NCBI RefSeq assembly: GCF_900114635.1
Contig: NZ_FOTQ01000003.1
Span: 2,501-66,500 of the forward strand
Length of the DNA: 64,000 nucleotides
Direction: 5' to 3'
DNA from: Shimia aestuarii
Lineage (GTDB): Bacteria; Pseudomonadota; Alphaproteobacteria; Rhodobacterales; Rhodobacteraceae
Shown: in pieces, positions 53,981 to 63,296 of the stretch
How the letters are laid out: each line of letters starts with the position of its first letter
How positions within the stretch are numbered: the stretch's first letter is position 1
Notes under the pieces: generated by a model
Database searches by the model: none
What the model saw: the letters and a program-made list of their open reading frames with translations, nothing else
Told to the model about the DNA's origin: nothing
Position numbers and translations under genes: made by a program

Positions 53981-55102
53981 ATGAAACCAAATAACGAGAC
54001 CGAGCTGGCCGAAATGGTGGCAGCGGCCAAGGGGCCTTTGCAGATCATCGGGGGTGGGACGCGCGATATCGGTGCGCCGGTCGACGGCGATAGGCTGAGC
54101 GCAGCGGGCCTCTCTGGCGTGTCCTTGTATGAACCCGGCGCGCTGACGCTTGTTGCTGGCGCTGGTACACCTCTGGAAGAGATCGAAACCGTTTTAGCGG
54201 GTGAAAATCAGCGCCTTGCCTTTGAGCCGATGGATCATCGCGTCCTTCTAGGCACCGATGGAACGCCGACGATTGGCGGCGTGGTGGCTGCCAATGTTTC
54301 TGGCCCCCGCCGCATTCAGGTCGGAGCCTGTCGCGACTCGGCGCTTGGTGTGCGTTTTGTCGACGGCACCGGGCAAATTCTCAAGAATGGTGGCCGGGTC
54401 ATGAAAAACGTCACCGGCTATGATCTCGTGAAGCTGATGGCCGGGTCATGGGGCACGTTGGGTGTGCTCAGCGAGGTGTCGCTCAAGGTGCAGGCCATCC
54501 CGGAAGCTGAGGCAACACTTGTCGGGCGCGGTTTGTCAGCGCGAGACGCGATTGCGGCGCTATCCGCTGCACTTGGCTCGCCGTTTGATGTCTCTGGCGC
54601 GGCCTTCCTGACGGACGGGGGCGAAGCCTATGTGCGCGTTGAAGGTCTGGCCGATTCCGTGAACTATCGGATCAAGCGGATGCAGGCCGAGATGTGCGCC
54701 GGGTGGGAAGTTCTCGAAGGTGAAAAGAGCGCCGAAATGTGGCGCAACATCCGCGATGTGAGTCCGCTCTCCGGTTCGCACGACGCGATTTGGCGGTTGT
54801 CGGTCAAACCCACTGACGCCCCCGAAATTCTGCAGGAATTGGGTGATCCCAAGGCCGTATGTGATTGGGGCGGTGGGTTGATCTGGCTGGCCATGAGCGA
54901 AGGCGGCGATGGTGGGGCGGCGCGCGTGCGCGCGGTAGTAGCCCGCTTGGGCGGGCACGCCACCTTGGTGCGCGGCAGCGACGCGTTGCGCCGGAACGTG
55001 GACGTTTTCCAACCCGAAGCCGCACCCTTGGCGGCAATTTCCAAAGGCTTGCGCGCCCGGTTCGATCCGCGCGGCATCCTTAATCCGGGACTTATGGGGT
55101 AA
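53981..55102 (+). CDS. glcE: Glycolate oxidase subunit GlcE
   Basis: GlcE is the second FAD-domain subunit of glycolate oxidase. The 373-residue protein matches the short family layout: GPLQIIGGGTRDIG, GVVAANVSGPRRIQVGACRD and GRVMKNVTGYDLVKLMAGSWG, the glycine-rich FAD contacts. ATG 53981 is used, 44 bp after glcD; the ribosome-binding site is weak (TGAGATCAAG). It is followed by glcF after 5 bp. Confidence 0.92.
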   Translation: MKPNNETELAEMVAAAKGPLQIIGGGTRDIGAPVDGDRLSAAGLSGVSLYEPGALTLVAGAGTPLEEIETVLAGENQRLAFEPMDHRVLLGTDGTPTIGGVVAANVSGPRRIQVGACRDSALGVRFVDGTGQILKNGGRVMKNVTGYDLVKLMAGSWGTLGVLSEVSLKVQAIPEAEATLVGRGLSARDAIAALSAALGSPFDVSGAAFLTDGGEAYVRVEGLADSVNYRIKRMQAEMCAGWEVLEGEKSAEMWRNIRDVSPLSGSHDAIWRLSVKPTDAPEILQELGDPKAVCDWGGGLIWLAMSEGGDGGAARVRAVVARLGGHATLVRGSDALRRNVDVFQPEAAPLAAISKGLRARFDPRGILNPGLMG

Positions 55103-55107
55103 GCCAG

Positions 55108-56430
55108 ATGCAGACGACCTTTACCGAAGACCAGCTCAGGGATCCCGGCATCCAGCGCGCCAACGAAATCCTGCGCGCCTGTGTGCATTGCGGGTTTTGC
55201 ACGGCCACCTGCCCCACCTACCAGGTGCTGGGGGACGAGTTGGACAGCCCGCGCGGGCGGATCTACCAGATCAAGGATATGCTCGAAAACGAGCGTGATC
55301 CTGACCCGAAGACGGTGATGCATATCGACCGCTGCCTGTCCTGTCTGGCCTGTATGACGACATGCCCCTCAGGTGTGCATTACATGCATCTCGTGGACCA
55401 TGCGCGCGAGTATATCGAAGGTAAATACAAACGTCCGTTCATGGACCGGATGCTGCGCTGGACGCTGGCGCGTATTCTGCCCTATCCAACACGATTTCGT
55501 CTGGCCCTTCTAGGGGCCAAGATCGGGCGGCCCTTTGCCTTTCTGATGCCGGATGCGCGGCTCAAGGCGATGCTGGAAATGGCGCCGAAGCACATTCCCC
55601 CCGTGAGCCGGAATGATGATCCACAAAGCTTTGCGCCAGAGCAGCCCCGCAAGAAACGGGTCGCGCTGATGACGGGCTGTGCGCAAAAGGCGCTGAACAC
55701 GGATATCAACGACGCCACGATCCGGCTTCTGACGCGGCAGGGCTGTGAAGTTGTGGTGGCCGAGGGGGCCGGGTGCTGTGGGGCGCTGACGCATCACATG
55801 GGCAAGACCGAAGAAAGCCACGCGACCGCGGCCAAGAACATCCGGGCCTGGTGCCGCGAGATGGACGGCGAGGGACTGGATGCCATTGTAATCAACACCA
55901 GCGGCTGTGGTACCACGGTCAAGGATTACGGCTTTATGTTCCGCAACGAGGCGCTGGCCGAAGATGCCAAACGGGTCAGCGACCTCGCCATGGATGTCTC
56001 GGAACTCCTGATGACGCTGGACATGCCCGAAGGCGAGGACAAGGAAACCGTCGTGGCCTATCACGCCGCTTGTTCCCTGCAGCATGGCCAGCAGATAAAG
56101 ACCTATCCCAAGGACTTGCTGAAGCGCGCCGGGTACACGGTGGTCGAGCCGGCTGACAGCCATCTCTGCTGCGGGTCGGCGGGGACGTATAACCTCATGC
56201 AGCCTGAGATCTCCAAACAGCTCAAGGCCCGAAAGGTGCGCACGCTGGAGGCCAAGAACCCCGACATCATCGCGGCCGGCAATATTGGTTGCATGATGCA
56301 GATCGGCGGGGGAACGGACGTGCCGATCGTGCATACGGTCGAACTTCTGGACTGGGCCACAGGCGGCCCGCAACCCCCGGCGCTGACAGCCGAAGGCAAG
56401 CGGGTGCCGGAGATACCGATCTTGCGGTAA
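55108..56430 (+). CDS. glcF: Glycolate oxidase iron-sulfur subunit GlcF
   Basis: GlcF passes electrons from the flavin subunits to the membrane quinone pool. The 440-residue protein has two [4Fe-4S] motifs, C25/C28/C31/C35 (ACVHCGFCTATCPTYQ) and C76/C79/C82/C86 (CLSCLACMTTCPSG), followed by two CCG-type domains (GAGCCGALTHHMG and SHLCCGSAGTYNLMQ). It completes the glcDEF operon. Confidence 0.94.
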   Translation: MQTTFTEDQLRDPGIQRANEILRACVHCGFCTATCPTYQVLGDELDSPRGRIYQIKDMLENERDPDPKTVMHIDRCLSCLACMTTCPSGVHYMHLVDHAREYIEGKYKRPFMDRMLRWTLARILPYPTRFRLALLGAKIGRPFAFLMPDARLKAMLEMAPKHIPPVSRNDDPQSFAPEQPRKKRVALMTGCAQKALNTDINDATIRLLTRQGCEVVVAEGAGCCGALTHHMGKTEESHATAAKNIRAWCREMDGEGLDAIVINTSGCGTTVKDYGFMFRNEALAEDAKRVSDLAMDVSELLMTLDMPEGEDKETVVAYHAACSLQHGQQIKTYPKDLLKRAGYTVVEPADSHLCCGSAGTYNLMQPEISKQLKARKVRTLEAKNPDIIAAGNIGCMMQIGGGTDVPIVHTVELLDWATGGPQPPALTAEGKRVPEIPILR

Positions 56431-56523
56431 CCGGACCGGGGCCAAAGCAGGCCACGCTGCTGCCCCATTTCCGCCCAGTCCGGGTGCTAGGTGCTTGGGA
56501 AAGAGCCTACCGGAGGACGCGCT

Positions 56524-57327
56524 TTGGCCCGCATTCTGACCTTCATTGTCACGCTGTTTCTGGCAAATATTGCCTGGGCACAGGACACTTCCCTGCGCAG
56601 CCTGAACACGGGCGAGGACAGCAAGGGGTGGGGGGGCGTCGGGCGGCTGGAAATTGGTGGTCGGGGTTTTTGCACCGGCGCTCTGATTGCTCCGGACCTT
56701 GTGCTGACTGCCGCGCATTGCCTGTATGATCGCTCTACGGGCAAGCGTATTGATACAGAACAGATCGAGTTTCGAGCCGGCTGGCGCAACGGACGCGCCG
56801 AAGCCTATCGCAGCGTGCGTCGGGCCGTGGTTCATCCGGAATACAACTTTGTCCGCGCAGGCGGGGCCAAACGTGTCGTCAACGATCTCGCTGTGTTGAA
56901 ACTCCACCACCCGATCCGCAACACGACGATCAAGCCCTTCGAGACGGCCGGGCGTATTCGCAAGGGCACCAAGATCGGCGTGGTGTCCTATGCCGTGGGG
57001 CGCGAAGAAGCCCCCTCGTTTCAGGAAATGTGCCGTGTTTTGGGACGTCAGCAAGGGGTCTACGTCATGTCCTGCAACGTCGATTTTGGCAGCAGCGGCG
57101 CGCCGGTCTTTGCCTTTGAGAATGGCGAAACCCGTATTGCTTCGGTGGTCTCGGCCAAGGCGGAAATGGACGGCACCAAGGTGTCGCTTGGCATGGGCCT
57201 TGATGGTCCTCTTGAGCTGTTGATGGCCGAGCTGAACAGTGCCTCAGGCCCCAAGGTGCGCCGCATGTCAGTGCAAGAGGGGCGCCAGAGCACCGGCGCT
57301 AAATTCGTGCGTGCCAACGGGGGTTGA
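56524..57327 (+). CDS. Secreted trypsin-like serine protease
   Basis: A 267-residue S1-type protease with a signal peptide (RILTFIVTLFLANIAWA). The catalytic triad is visible as H65 (TAAHC), D121 (NDLAVLKL) and S191 (DFGSSGAPVF, GSSGAP instead of the classic GDSGGP). TTG 56524 is chosen because GGAGG lies 7 bases upstream and it gives a clean signal peptide; GTG 56491 would add 11 residues with no RBS. Substrate unknown; probably periplasmic. Confidence 0.85.
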   Translation: MARILTFIVTLFLANIAWAQDTSLRSLNTGEDSKGWGGVGRLEIGGRGFCTGALIAPDLVLTAAHCLYDRSTGKRIDTEQIEFRAGWRNGRAEAYRSVRRAVVHPEYNFVRAGGAKRVVNDLAVLKLHHPIRNTTIKPFETAGRIRKGTKIGVVSYAVGREEAPSFQEMCRVLGRQQGVYVMSCNVDFGSSGAPVFAFENGETRIASVVSAKAEMDGTKVSLGMGLDGPLELLMAELNSASGPKVRRMSVQEGRQSTGAKFVRANGG

Positions 57328-57447
57328 AACCCCAAATTTGCTTCCCAAATCATGTGGTATCGGAGCGCCGATGATCGGGTTCCGCTGAACTGGCCTGTCC
57401 GAAAAGGAAGGCTGACAACTGGTATCGCTCATGATGGAGGATAACCC

Positions 57448-57921
57448 ATGCGCAGTTTTGATTTTGCACCGCTTTACCGTTCGACCGTTGGCTTTGACCA
57501 ACTTGCCAACATGATGGACCGTGTTCTGTCCAACGAAGTCGGGCAGTCGAGCTACCCCCCCTATAACATCGAAAAAACCGCCGAAGATGCGTATCGCATC
57601 TCGATTGCGGTGGCCGGTTTTGCCGCCGAAGACCTGAGCATCGAGGTCAAGGAAAACGCGCTTGTCGTAACCGCGCGCAAAGCCGAAGATGTCGAGGAAA
57701 AAACCTATCTGCATCGCGGCATCGCCACCCGCGCATTCGAGCGCCGCTTCCACCTTGCCGATCATGTCCGCGTGACCGGGGCAAGCCATGTCGATGGCAT
57801 GCTGCACATTGATCTGGAGCGCGAGATTCCCGAAGCGCTCAAGCCGCGTCGGATCGAGATCGCGCGCGGCGATGCCGCCCAGATCGAAAAGGACGTGGTT
57901 GACGCCAAAGCCGTCAACTAA
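57448..57921 (+). CDS. Small heat-shock protein (Hsp20/IbpA type)
   Basis: A 157-residue alpha-crystallin-domain chaperone that holds unfolding proteins. The front RSFDFAPLYRSTVGFDQL is typical of the IbpA branch; the alpha-crystallin domain spans about residues 35-130 (DAYRISIAVAGFAAEDLSIE, AFERRFHLADHV, GMLHIDLEREIPE), and the C-terminal I-x-I-type anchor lies near RRIEIA. TGGAGGA precedes the ATG. A strong terminator follows. Heat control is expected but no sigma-32 promoter was recognised with confidence. Confidence 0.92.
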   Translation: MRSFDFAPLYRSTVGFDQLANMMDRVLSNEVGQSSYPPYNIEKTAEDAYRISIAVAGFAAEDLSIEVKENALVVTARKAEDVEEKTYLHRGIATRAFERRFHLADHVRVTGASHVDGMLHIDLEREIPEALKPRRIEIARGDAAQIEKDVVDAKAVN

Positions 57922-57943
57922 GCGGACCAACATCACACGCATC

Positions 57944-57974
57944 GGCGCGCCGGACCTCCGGCGCGCCTTTTGTT
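57944..57974 (+). terminator. Rho-independent terminator of the small heat-shock gene
   Basis: A perfect 11-bp stem GGCGCGCCGGA/TCCGGCGCGCC with a 2-base loop, followed by TTTTGTTT, 23 bp after the stop. Confidence 0.9.
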
Positions 57975-58035
57975 TGCGGGGTTGTTGTCTTGCCCGTGAT
58001 CCGCCAATCTCCGACTGTATTTCCTGAACAAGGCA

Positions 58036-59247
58036 ATGACTGTCGTGAACCTCGCCGCCCTCAAGTCCGCGAATTTCCGCACCTACGTATCGGGCAGCAT
58101 CTTTGGCCTGCTTGCCATCTGGATGCAGCGTGTGACGGTGGGGTGGATCGCGTGGGATTTGACCGGATCGTCAAGCTTTGTAGGTCTCATCGCCTTCGTG
58201 CAATTCGCCCCGGCCATTGTCCTGTCCCCGCTCTTCGGAGTCTGGGTCGACCGCGTCGATGTCAAGCGCGCGACGTTCCTGATCCAGTTGGTGAACTTCG
58301 GCGTGATGTTTGCTTTCTATATTTTCTTTGCCGTTGGATGGCTGGCCCCGGTGACGATGATCGCGCTGACGTTGATCTCTGGCATTGCGCTGGCGGCCAA
58401 TCACCCGATGCGTATGTCCTTGGCCCCGCGTCTCGTGCGGCGAGAGCTGGTCGGGTCCGTAGTTGCCATTGTCGCGATCAATTTCAACGTCGCGCGGACT
58501 TTGGGGCCAGCTATCGGCGGGGTCATGATCGGAACAATTGGCGTAGCCGCCACGCTTCTGGTTCAGGCGCTTCTGTTTCTTCCTTTTCTTGTCGCGCTGC
58601 TGCGGCTTGAGGTTCGTCCACGCCGGGACACGGCAACTGACCCCGGTTCTTTTTTCGAAGCGCTGCGACAGGGCCTTGCCCATGTGTGGCGCACGCCAGT
58701 GATCTGGCGCGCCATGGTGATTGGTGGTGCGCTGGCCACGATTGCGCGTGGAGCGCTGGAGATTCTGCCTCCGCTGGCGGATGGTGTGTTCCAGAGAGGT
58801 CCAGAGGGTCTCGGAGTTTTGTTGACGGCGACGGGGATGGGCGCTGTTGTCGGAGGGTTTTTTAAAGCGGCATTGCCGCCGCAAGCGCCGGGTCGTATTC
58901 CAAACATCACGATCAGCGCAATAGTTGTCGGATTGTTGATGGTTTCGGCTCTGGGCGCGGCTCCGGGTTGGATGCTTGCACTGACGGTCGCTGCTGCAAT
59001 CGCTTTTGTCACCACTTTGTCTGCAATTTCAATGCAGACGGCCATCCAGATGGAACTGGAGGACGACATGCGCGGCAGGGTCATGAGCCTTTGGGCGGTT
59101 GTTGTCGCGGGTGGCTCGGCAATCGGGGCTTGGGCTCTGGGGGTGCTGGCCGACCTGATCGGCTTTCAGGAAACACTGTTTTGGGCGGGTATTTTGTCAG
59201 CTGCCGGATTGACTTTGTACCTGGTTATCTCTCGCCGTCGTGGCTAG
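58036..59247 (+). CDS. Major facilitator superfamily transporter
   Basis: A 403-residue protein with 12 hydrophobic helices. GVWVDRVDVKRATFLIQ after the second helix is the MFS loop motif, and the layout (N-terminal ALKSANFRTYVSGS) is that of the enterobactin-exporter-like MFS_3 group. Substrate unknown; exporters of this group are often linked to siderophores or drugs, but no such genes are nearby. Confidence 0.87.
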   Translation: MTVVNLAALKSANFRTYVSGSIFGLLAIWMQRVTVGWIAWDLTGSSSFVGLIAFVQFAPAIVLSPLFGVWVDRVDVKRATFLIQLVNFGVMFAFYIFFAVGWLAPVTMIALTLISGIALAANHPMRMSLAPRLVRRELVGSVVAIVAINFNVARTLGPAIGGVMIGTIGVAATLLVQALLFLPFLVALLRLEVRPRRDTATDPGSFFEALRQGLAHVWRTPVIWRAMVIGGALATIARGALEILPPLADGVFQRGPEGLGVLLTATGMGAVVGGFFKAALPPQAPGRIPNITISAIVVGLLMVSALGAAPGWMLALTVAAAIAFVTTLSAISMQTAIQMELEDDMRGRVMSLWAVVVAGGSAIGAWALGVLADLIGFQETLFWAGILSAAGLTLYLVISRRRG

Positions 59248-59322
59248 GAAACCGGGCCGTCAGGGGGATGTTAACGTTCTTGTCCTAGGGTGCATCTATT
59301 GTGACTGCGAATTTGGAATGCG

Positions 59323-59730
59323 ATGCCCCCGGAACAAATCACCATTGTTCAAAAAAGTTTTCAGAAGGTGTTTCTGCAGAAGGCCGAAATCGCCAATGCC
59401 TTTTACGAGCATTTGTTCGCTTCGATGCCATCTGCGCGCGGCATGTTCCAAAACGACATGCAGCAGCAAAAGGAGATGTTTGCGACGATGTTGGTGATGA
59501 CCGTGCGCCTTCTCAATCGTCAGGACGAGTTGGCCGAAGTCGCAAAACGGCTTGTACTGGTGCATGGCCGTTTTGGTGTTACGAAAGATCAGTTTTTGCT
59601 TGCGGGCGATGCGGTTGTGCGGGCGTTGCGTGATGTTCTGGCCGAAGAGTTCACACCCGAAGTGGATGCGGCTTGGCAGCAGGCCACGCAGGAGCTGGTG
59701 TCCCGCGTGGCCGTGATGTTGCCGGATTAG
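59323..59730 (+). CDS. Single-domain globin
   Basis: A 135-residue globin-fold protein. F42 in MFQND fits the conserved CD1 Phe and H81 in VLVHGRFGV the proximal heme ligand. It lacks the C-terminal reductase of flavohemoglobins, so it belongs with the single-domain globins that bind O2 or NO. Its end overlaps the convergent gabD by 4 bp. The role (NO detoxification or O2 sensing) cannot be told from the sequence. Confidence 0.85.
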   Translation: MPPEQITIVQKSFQKVFLQKAEIANAFYEHLFASMPSARGMFQNDMQQQKEMFATMLVMTVRLLNRQDELAEVAKRLVLVHGRFGVTKDQFLLAGDAVVRALRDVLAEEFTPEVDAAWQQATQELVSRVAVMLPD

Positions 59731-61205
59731 ACAGACATGCAGATGTACTTCATTTCCAGGTAGTCTTCGATGCCATGATGGCTGCCTTCGCGGCCGAGCC
59801 CCGATTGCTTAACGCCGCCAAATGGAGCGACCTCGGTTGAGATGATGCCTGTGTTCACGCCGACGATGCCGTATTCCAACGCCTCGGCCACCTTGTAAAC
59901 GCGGCTGAGATCCTTGGCGTAGAAGTACGAGGCCAGCCCGAAGATCGTGTCATTCGCCATTGCGATGACCTCGTCTTCGTCCTCGAACTTGAAGAGCGGT
60001 GCCAGCGGCCCGAAGGTCTCGTCCGTGGCAAAGGCCATATCAGTGGTTGCGCCGGTGACGATCGTAGGCTGGAAGAATGTTCCGCCCAGTTCCGAGGGGT
60101 TGCCGCCAAGGATGACTTCCGCGCCTTTCGCCGTAGCATCAGCGATATGCTCCTGCACCTTCACAACCGCCTCGGCATTAATGAGTGGCCCAAAGATCGT
60201 GCCTTCATCAAGCCCGTCGCCGACTTTCATCGCGGCGACGCGCGCCTTGAGCTTTTCGGCAAAGGCGTCATAGACCCCGGCCTGCACATAGATGCGGTTG
60301 GCACAGACGCATGTCTGACCGTTGTTGCGGAACTTGCACAGGATTGCGCCTTCGACAGCCGCGTCCAGATCGGCGTCGTCAAACACGATGAAAGGTGCGT
60401 TGCCGCCCAGCTCCATCGAGCACTTCATCACGCTGTCTGCCGCCTGACGCAGCAGAATGCGACCGACCTCGGTGGACCCGGTGAAAGTCAGCTTGCGCAC
60501 GGCGTCGTTCTCGCAGAACTCCTTGCCGATCTCGCTTGAGCGCGACGATGGAACGATATTCAGAACGCCAGCGGGAATGCCCGCGCGTTCGGCCAGAACG
60601 CCGAGCACGATTGCCGAGAGAGGCGTCTCGGCTGCAGGCCGCGCCACAAAGGAGCAGCCGGCTGCAAGGGCGGGTCCCGCCTTGCGGGTGATCATGGCAT
60701 TGGGGAAGTTCCATGGCGTGATTGACGCTGCCACACCAATAGGCTGCTTGATCACCGTAATGCGCTTGTCACGCTGATGGCCGGGAATGGTTTCGCCATA
60801 GATACGTTTGGCCTCTTCGGCAAAAAACTCGATGAACGACGCGCCATAGGCAATCTCACCGACGGCCTCGGCCAGCGGCTTGCCCATTTCAGCGGTCAGG
60901 ATGATGCCAAGGTCCTGCTGGTTTTCCATCATCAGGTCGAACCATTTGCGCAGGACAGCCGCCCGCTCTTTGCCAGTCCACTTGGCCCAGTCCTTCTGAG
61001 CGGTTTCGGCCTGCGCAATCGCGCCTGCGACCTGTGCGCGGCTGACGTCGGCAACTTGCGCAACAACGTCCCCGCGCGCCGGGTTGGTGACATCGAAGGT
61101 TGCGCCTCCCTCTCCATCAACCCATTTGCCACCGATATAGGCGCGCGTTTCCAGCAGGCTGGGATCGTTAAGAAGGGATTTGAGATTAGTCACGGTATCA
61201 AGCAT
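59727..61205 (-). CDS. gabD: Succinate-semialdehyde dehydrogenase-type ALDH
   Basis: A 492-residue aldehyde dehydrogenase close to GabD (succinate/glutarate semialdehyde oxidation). The catalytic Cys is C299 (NNGQTCVC, with the neighbouring C301 typical of SSADHs), the general base E265 in MELGGNAP, and the oxyanion Asn lies in TPWNFP (N167). One odd residue: the conserved cofactor Lys in the KPA motif is Arg189 here (VARPAAETP). The start at 61205 follows GGGAGGT. GABA transaminase is not adjacent, so the source of semialdehyde is not shown. Confidence 0.9.
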   Translation of the reverse strand: MLDTVTNLKSLLNDPSLLETRAYIGGKWVDGEGGATFDVTNPARGDVVAQVADVSRAQVAGAIAQAETAQKDWAKWTGKERAAVLRKWFDLMMENQQDLGIILTAEMGKPLAEAVGEIAYGASFIEFFAEEAKRIYGETIPGHQRDKRITVIKQPIGVAASITPWNFPNAMITRKAGPALAAGCSFVARPAAETPLSAIVLGVLAERAGIPAGVLNIVPSSRSSEIGKEFCENDAVRKLTFTGSTEVGRILLRQAADSVMKCSMELGGNAPFIVFDDADLDAAVEGAILCKFRNNGQTCVCANRIYVQAGVYDAFAEKLKARVAAMKVGDGLDEGTIFGPLINAEAVVKVQEHIADATAKGAEVILGGNPSELGGTFFQPTIVTGATTDMAFATDETFGPLAPLFKFEDEDEVIAMANDTIFGLASYFYAKDLSRVYKVAEALEYGIVGVNTGIISTEVAPFGGVKQSGLGREGSHHGIEDYLEMKYICMSV

Positions 61206-61311
61206 TCTGACCTCCCGAAGTGAGCTTTGGTCTTGGCAGATCATTTTTGATCAAATTTGTCCAGTCAAGACTGATAACGTAAATAGACAACATGCCAAGG
61301 ATAATCGGTCA

Positions 61312-62094
61312 ATGAATCTTGACGACGACTATGCGAACGCGGCCTACATCGCGAACGCGGACGCGTTCCCGTCCATGTGGGAAAAGAAGGCCAAAGCCTT
61401 TCGAGCGGAAACCGACGCGCGCGAAGCGTTGCCGTATGGCGCTGGCACGCGGCACAAATTTGACCTGGTTTTGCCGTCTGGAGTACCGTTAGGCCTGTTC
61501 GTATTTGTGCATGGCGGTTACTGGCTGCGGTTTGATCGCAGCTACTGGACGCACCTTGCCAGAGGCGCCGTCGACCGTGGTTGGGCAGTAGCCATGCCCT
61601 CGTATAGTTTGGCGCCGCAGGCACGGATTTCGGAAATCACACAGCAAGTCGCGCGGGCGATTGACGTGGCCGCAGGCGAGGTGGACGGTCCAATCGTTCT
61701 AGCGGGACATTCCGCGGGCGGGCATTTGGTGGCGCGCATGGCCTGTCCCGGCGTCTTGGCCGACACTGTCGCAGAGCGCTTGCAGCATGTCGTGCCCATT
61801 TCGCCCTTAGCGGATTTGCGCCCGCTGATGCAGACCTCGATGAATGCCGATCTCAAACTTGACGATGCCGAATGCATTGCGGAAAGCCCGTCCTTGCTAA
61901 AGCCACACGCGGATGTCCCGGTAACGGTCTGGGTGGGCGCGCGGGAACGCCCCGCGTTTCTGGACCAGGCGCGCTGGTTGTCCGAAGCATGGGGGTGTGA
62001 TCGTTTTGTTGCAGGCGAAAAACACCACTTTGACGTGATCGACGTGTTGGAGAATCCCAACAGCGCCTTTTGCCGAATGCTGTTCCCGAACTAG
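61312..62094 (+). CDS. Alpha/beta hydrolase, arylformamidase (kynurenine formamidase)-like
   Basis: A 260-residue alpha/beta hydrolase. The HGGYW oxyanion motif at 67-71 is characteristic of N-formylkynurenine formamidases, and the nucleophile is S134 in GHSAGGH; an acidic residue and the final His (in EKHHFDVID) complete the triad. No other tryptophan-catabolic genes are in the window, so the exact amide or ester substrate is open. ATG 61312 has AAGGA about 10 bases upstream. It overlaps the convergent P1 peptidase by 4 bp. Confidence 0.85.
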   Translation: MNLDDDYANAAYIANADAFPSMWEKKAKAFRAETDAREALPYGAGTRHKFDLVLPSGVPLGLFVFVHGGYWLRFDRSYWTHLARGAVDRGWAVAMPSYSLAPQARISEITQQVARAIDVAAGEVDGPIVLAGHSAGGHLVARMACPGVLADTVAERLQHVVPISPLADLRPLMQTSMNADLKLDDAECIAESPSLLKPHADVPVTVWVGARERPAFLDQARWLSEAWGCDRFVAGEKHHFDVIDVLENPNSAFCRMLFPN

Positions 62095-63065
62095 AGCCTA
62101 TGGAAACAAGGCAAGGTGTCTCCTTCCTGAGGCGTAGCATGATAGACGCCCCGTGCAATCGCGCGCGCGAGGCAGGTTGCGGCGGCATGCCCGAGCCAGA
62201 GACTATCGGCAATTGGATCGTCGAGCGGTTTGACATCCGTCGACAGCGCAAAAATCAGGTCGCCGTCCATTGGAGTATGTGCGGGCACCAAGGCGCGGGC
62301 CATGCCGTCGTGGGCAGCGGTAGCCATGCGAGTACACTGTGCTTGCGTTAGAACCGCGTCGGTGGCGACGATTGCTATAGTTGTGTTGTGGGCGCCGAGT
62401 TTTGTGTTTGGCAAGGCATCCGGCGCTTTGGAAATGCAACCGTGGCCGCCGAACTCAGCTCCGAGTTCCCAAGGCGCTGCCCAGAAGCGGGTGCCATCCG
62501 GTGATGCATCGCCAAGGGCGTTGACAGCAACCAAAGCGCCGACAGTGTGACCGGAAGGCAAAACCATTGAAGCCGAGCCGAGGCCCCCTTTATGAGAGGC
62601 AAGAGTTGCCCCGGTTCCGGCGCCCACTGTCCCAAGGTCAAACTGCTCACCCGCGTTTTCAAGTGCCGAAACGCCAAGCGCGCGATAGGGGTTTTCTGGC
62701 CAGTCCTTGTCGCCCCCATTCAGAAGATCGAACAGGATCGCTCCCGGGACAATCGGCACAACCTGTGGTCCCGCAGCAAAACCACGCCCTTGGGCGCGCA
62801 GTGTGTCCACGACGCCAGATGCAGCATCAAGCCCAAAGGCCGACCCCCCCGACAGCACAAGCGCGTCAACTTGCTGAACGGTCTTGTCAGGAGCCAACAG
62901 ATCGGTTTCCCGGGTTCCCGGTGCGCCGCCCATGACACTCACCCCGCAGGTGAACGGCGCATCAGCCAAAAGAACTGTGCTTCCGGTCTTGATCTTGTCA
63001 TTTTGGGCATTGCCAACTCTGAGCCCCTCGACATCGGTGATGAGGTTGCGCGGTCCAGCTTGCAT
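62091..63065 (-). CDS. P1-family (DmpA-like) peptidase
   Basis: A 324-residue Ntn-hydrolase-like enzyme of the DmpA/NylC group, which cleave themselves and then hydrolyse aminopeptide or amide bonds. ITDVEGLRVGNAQ at the N-terminus, VDALVLSGGSAFGLDAASGV, and GTVGAGTGATLASHKGGLGSAS are family blocks; the self-cleavage nucleophile is probably the Ser of GGLGSAS. The start at 63065 is used because the longer frame is Cys- and His-rich without homology. Substrate unknown. Confidence 0.87.
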   Translation of the reverse strand: MQAGPRNLITDVEGLRVGNAQNDKIKTGSTVLLADAPFTCGVSVMGGAPGTRETDLLAPDKTVQQVDALVLSGGSAFGLDAASGVVDTLRAQGRGFAAGPQVVPIVPGAILFDLLNGGDKDWPENPYRALGVSALENAGEQFDLGTVGAGTGATLASHKGGLGSASMVLPSGHTVGALVAVNALGDASPDGTRFWAAPWELGAEFGGHGCISKAPDALPNTKLGAHNTTIAIVATDAVLTQAQCTRMATAAHDGMARALVPAHTPMDGDLIFALSTDVKPLDDPIADSLWLGHAAATCLARAIARGVYHATPQEGDTLPCFHRL

Positions 63066-63296
63066 GGGAGTGCCTTTCTTTTGTCCGAGCGGGAGCTTAT
63101 CGCGCTGAGTTTTGGGGACAAGCGGCACAGACACAAGGTGGCGGTGTCTAACCATGCGTCCAAGATGTCGGTTTTCCTGTACTTTCTTTTGTCCTGCGCA
63201 TTTGCAACACTCAACGCAAATCGCAGGGAGGGAGGATGTAAAAAACCGTAACATTCCCCATATCTGACCCAACCAATTGATATATAGGGAGTGTTT

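Noticed and set aside
57328-57447. RNA thermometer in the small heat-shock 5' leader
   Set aside because: A hairpin GCCT-TCC/GGA-AGGC exists at about 57393-57412 but it does not pair with the TGGAGGA ribosome-binding site.
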